A stretch of DNA of 53,908 nucleotides from Clostridia bacterium (GTDB lineage Bacteria; Bacillota; Clostridia; Oscillospirales; CAG-382). The stretch covers positions 1-53,908 of the forward strand of contig JAFZDO010000014.1 in NCBI GenBank assembly GCA_017561145.1, in the 5' to 3' direction. Both the position numbers and the translations under genes were made by a program. The notes under the pieces were generated by a model. The model worked only from the letters and a program-made list of their open reading frames with translations, searched no databases and was not told where the DNA came from. Positions 51,387-53,908 of this stretch are shown one piece after another (position 1 is the first letter of the stretch; the number at the start of each line of letters is the position of its first letter).

Positions 51387-52991
51387 ATGTATTCCGAAAA
51401 ATTCCAAAAATCGATCGCTTTGGTTGAAGCGGCAAGAGCAAAGAATATCGCACTTGAACCTGCACGTATGACCGCACAACAGAAGACCGATCTTCTTGCA
51501 GAATATCATCCCGACTATAAGCAGGACGAATTTGAACTCCTTGCTATCGGCCCCAACAAGGGTGACAAGGTTCCCAAGGAGCTTGCAGCTACTCTTCAGG
51601 CACACAGCAGAATCTGCCCCAATTGCGTAGACCTCGAAAACCCCGATTACGACGTTGACGTTCTTGTTATCGGCGGCGGCGGCGCAGGCTCTTCTGCCGC
51701 TATCGAAGCTCACGAAGCAGGCGCAAACGTTATGATCGTTACCAAGCTTCGTATCGGCGACGCTAATACTATGATGGCAGAAGGCGGTATCCAGGCAGCT
51801 GACAAGCCCAACGACTCGCCCGCTATCCACTTTGTTGACGCATTCGGCGGCGGTCACTTTGCCGCTAAGCGCGAGCTTCTCCAAAAGCTCGTTTGCGACG
51901 CTCCCGAAGCTATTAAATGGCTTTCCGAGCTCGGTGTTGAATTCGATAAGACCGAAGACGGCACCATGGTTACCACCCACGGCGGCGGTACCTCGAGAAA
52001 GCGTATGCACGCTGCTAAGGACTACTCCGGCGCAGAAATTATGAGAACTCTCCGTGACGAGGTTCTTAACAGAAACATTCCCGTTGTTGACTTTACCTCG
52101 GCTATCGAGCTTATCCTTGATGAAAACGGCAATGCGGCAGGCGCGGTTCTTCTTAATATGGAAACCAAAGAGCTTCTCGTTGCAAAGGCTAAGACCGTTA
52201 TCATCGCTACCGGCGGTGCGGGCAGAATGCACTACCAAGGCTTCCCCACCTCTAACCACTACGGCGCTACCGCAGACGGCTTGGTTCTCGGTTACAGAGC
52301 AGGTGCAAAGCTTCTTTATGCCGAAACCCTTCAGTACCATCCCACCGGTGCTGCATATCCCGAACAGATCTTTGGTGCACTCGTTACCGAAAAGGTTCGT
52401 TCCTTGGGCGCAAAGCTTGTTAACGTAAACGGCGAAGTTTTCATGCATCCGCTTGAAACCAGAGACGTTTCCGCGGCTTCCATCATCCGCGAATGCTCGA
52501 CCCGCGGCAACGGTGTTGAAACCGACCAAGGTCTTGCTGTATGGCTCGATACTCCGATGATCGAAGCTATCGGCGGCGAAGGCACTATTGAAAAGAGAAT
52601 CCCCGCAATGATGAGAATGTTCGGCAAATACGGCATCGATATCCGTAAGGAACCGATCCTTGTTTACCCCACGCTCCACTATCAGAACGGCGGTCTCGAT
52701 ATTACTCCCGACGGTATGACCACCAACGTTAAGAACCTTTTCGTTGCAGGCGAAGCCGTTGGCGGTATCCACGGTAAGAACAGACTTATGGGTAACTCGC
52801 TCCTCGATATTATCGTATTCGGTAGAATCGCAGGTAAATCTGCAGGCGCGGTTTGCAAGAACGTTACCGTTGGTAAGCTTACACTTGATCACGTTGCTAA
52901 GTTCGAGAAGGAAATCGCTGATGCAGGCATCGTAACCGACGCTGTATCGCCCAAGCTCCTCCCCGATTACACCAGAAAGGTTAACGGTTAA
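51387..52991 (+). CDS. frdA: Fumarate-reductase-like FAD flavoprotein (soluble type)
   Basis: A 534-residue flavoprotein of the succinate dehydrogenase/fumarate reductase/aspartate oxidase family. An unusual N-terminal extension of about 88 residues has a CPNC motif (77-80). The FAD fold begins VLVIGGGGAGSSAA (92-105). Where FrdA has His for covalent FAD, this protein has NTMMAEGG (N127), so FAD is non-covalent. Catalytic-type segments are LQYHPTG, IIRECSTRG, NGGLDI and HGKNRLMGNSL. In this operon, after Mdh and FumC, fumarate reduction to succinate is the best call; another enoate substrate cannot be ruled out. Confidence 0.83.
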   Translation: MYSEKFQKSIALVEAARAKNIALEPARMTAQQKTDLLAEYHPDYKQDEFELLAIGPNKGDKVPKELAATLQAHSRICPNCVDLENPDYDVDVLVIGGGGAGSSAAIEAHEAGANVMIVTKLRIGDANTMMAEGGIQAADKPNDSPAIHFVDAFGGGHFAAKRELLQKLVCDAPEAIKWLSELGVEFDKTEDGTMVTTHGGGTSRKRMHAAKDYSGAEIMRTLRDEVLNRNIPVVDFTSAIELILDENGNAAGAVLLNMETKELLVAKAKTVIIATGGAGRMHYQGFPTSNHYGATADGLVLGYRAGAKLLYAETLQYHPTGAAYPEQIFGALVTEKVRSLGAKLVNVNGEVFMHPLETRDVSAASIIRECSTRGNGVETDQGLAVWLDTPMIEAIGGEGTIEKRIPAMMRMFGKYGIDIRKEPILVYPTLHYQNGGLDITPDGMTTNVKNLFVAGEAVGGIHGKNRLMGNSLLDIIVFGRIAGKSAGAVCKNVTVGKLTLDHVAKFEKEIADAGIVTDAVSPKLLPDYTRKVNG

Positions 52992-53009
52992 TTCGGAGGA
53001 ATTTGAGAA

Positions 53010-53908
53010 ATGAATAATTCTAAAAAAAGCAGCAAGAAGATTTTAGGTATTGGTATCGCTCTTCTCGTTGTAGTGGCACTTGCTATTTGGTGCTCGATTG
53101 CAGCAGGCAACGGCAACGGTGCTACCGACACCTTTAACTTCTCCTCTACCTTTGTGCTTTTCACTCTTGTTTTTGTTATCGTTGCTTTTGGTTATCTTCT
53201 CGGCGGTATTGAAATCAAGGGCGTTTCCCTTGGCACAGCAGGTGTTTTCCTTGTAGCTATACTTGTTGGTTGGATTTGCACGCTCGATTTCGGTGAAGTT
53301 CCCCTTTTGGGCAACTTCCATATCGAGGGCGAAAGCGACAAGATCGTTTCCACCTTCAAATCCACCATTCAGAACATCGGCTTGATACTCTTTGTTGGCG
53401 CAGTTGGTTTTATTGCAGGTCCTAATTTCTTTAAGAACCTTGCTAAAAACTTCAAAACCTATATCGCATTGGGTGTCATCATCATCCTTTCCGGTACTGC
53501 AGTTGCGATTATTTGCACTCTTCTCACCCCCGAATTCGGTCCTGAATATTGGTCGGGCGTACTTTCCGGTGCATTGACCTCCACTCCCGGATTCTCGGCG
53601 GCAAAGGATGCGGTTGCTGAAGCTGCAAACGCAAGCGACCTTGAAGCTTTGATCACCTTAGGTCACGCTGTTGCATATCCCTTCGGCGTTATCGGCGTTG
53701 TACTCTTCGTTCAGCTTTTGCCCAAGCTTATGAAGGCAGATATGAACAAGGAACGCGAGCTTTTGAAGGGTGAAGGCACCGAAGAAAGAAAGCTTCCCGA
53801 AAAGCTTTTCAAGTGCGAAGAACTCGGTTTGTTGCCCTTCGGTCTTGCTATTATCGCAGGTCTTTTGCTTGGTTCTATTACCATTCCTCTCTCTGCGGCA
53901 GGTTACGA
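53010..53908 (+). CDS. AspT/YidE/YbjL family transporter (3' end cut by window)
   Basis: The first 299 residues of a membrane protein with many hydrophobic helices. The segments GVSLGTAGVFLVAILVGW, IGLILFVGAVGFIAGPNFF and SGVLSGALTSTPGFSAA are typical of the duplicated domain of aspartate:alanine exchanger-like proteins. Relatives move aspartate or other dicarboxylates, and YbjL-type members are linked to succinate or glutamate efflux. GGAGG precedes the ATG at 53010, 18 bases after frdA, so it belongs to the succinate operon and could export succinate. The gene continues past the window, so the second half and the operon end are unseen. Confidence 0.8.
   Translation, partial: MNNSKKSSKKILGIGIALLVVVALAIWCSIAAGNGNGATDTFNFSSTFVLFTLVFVIVAFGYLLGGIEIKGVSLGTAGVFLVAILVGWICTLDFGEVPLLGNFHIEGESDKIVSTFKSTIQNIGLILFVGAVGFIAGPNFFKNLAKNFKTYIALGVIIILSGTAVAIICTLLTPEFGPEYWSGVLSGALTSTPGFSAAKDAVAEAANASDLEALITLGHAVAYPFGVIGVVLFVQLLPKLMKADMNKERELLKGEGTEERKLPEKLFKCEELGLLPFGLAIIAGLLLGSITIPLSAAGY

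Noticed and set aside
51381..52892. Long minus-strand open frame opposite frdA
   Set aside because: Same effect as above. The plus strand carries the FAD motif and catalytic segments, and the antisense product resembles nothing.

Overview
The window looks like a chromosomal segment of an anaerobic, endospore-forming, Gram-positive bacterium of the class Clostridia. The pointers are an alpha/beta-type small acid-soluble spore protein, many Sec-exported lipoproteins with a Gram-positive signal style, a Rex redox repressor, an oxygen/superoxide reduction cluster (flavodiiron protein, desulfoferrodoxin, rubredoxin), a dockerin-bearing secreted amidase, and a fermentative succinate-forming operon with cytosolic flavin/iron-sulfur complexes. 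No insertion sequence, prophage, CRISPR array, tRNA or rRNA gene was seen. The species cannot be named from the sequence.

Layout. 1-3 kb: a palindromic repeat at the edge, tRNA nucleotidyltransferase (cca), a GHL10-type lipoprotein and a small thioesterase. 3-8.3 kb: a secreted GH20 hexosaminidase with a membrane anchor, then a BlaI/BlaR-type regulator-sensor pair. 8.3-11.8 kb: a ZIP metal transporter and an oxygen/superoxide defence operon. 11.9-15.2 kb: gltX-glnS. 15.3-31 kb: surface proteins and housekeeping genes. These include a large lipoprotein with a repeat linker, a P-type ATPase behind a yybP-ykoY (manganese) riboswitch, a spore protein, two more lipoproteins, an AI-2E family permease, a dockerin amidase, and a sigma-factor-like protein with a very long C-terminal region. 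31-36.9 kb: an aromatic amino acid operon (chorismate mutase-AroB fusion, AroC, AroA, TyrA, DAHP synthase, then a ceramidase-like protein). Its promoter is followed by a short leader peptide with four consecutive Tyr codons and a terminator, which is a classical attenuator layout. 37-41 kb: citrate synthase, a polytopic membrane protein and a LysR regulator.

41-53.9 kb is the most distinctive region: one uninterrupted, same-strand operon. Its order is rex, malate dehydrogenase (LDH-like fold but with the malate-type Arg), fumC, hdrB, hdrC, hdrA, mvhD/flxD, two FlxB/FlxC-type iron-sulfur proteins, an NAD(P)/FAD reductase (FlxA type), a fumarate-reductase-like iron-sulfur subunit, a fumarate-reductase-like flavoprotein, and an AspT/YidE-family transporter cut by the window end. 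No membrane anchor subunit is present. The iron-sulfur subunit has two complete four-cysteine cluster motifs, not the 3Fe-4S motif of quinol-linked enzymes. The flavoprotein lacks the His that binds FAD covalently. I infer a cytosolic pathway from oxaloacetate through malate and fumarate to succinate. Fumarate reduction would be driven by NADH through an Hdr-Flx complex, possibly with flavin-based electron bifurcation, under NADH/NAD+ control by Rex, with export of the dicarboxylate.
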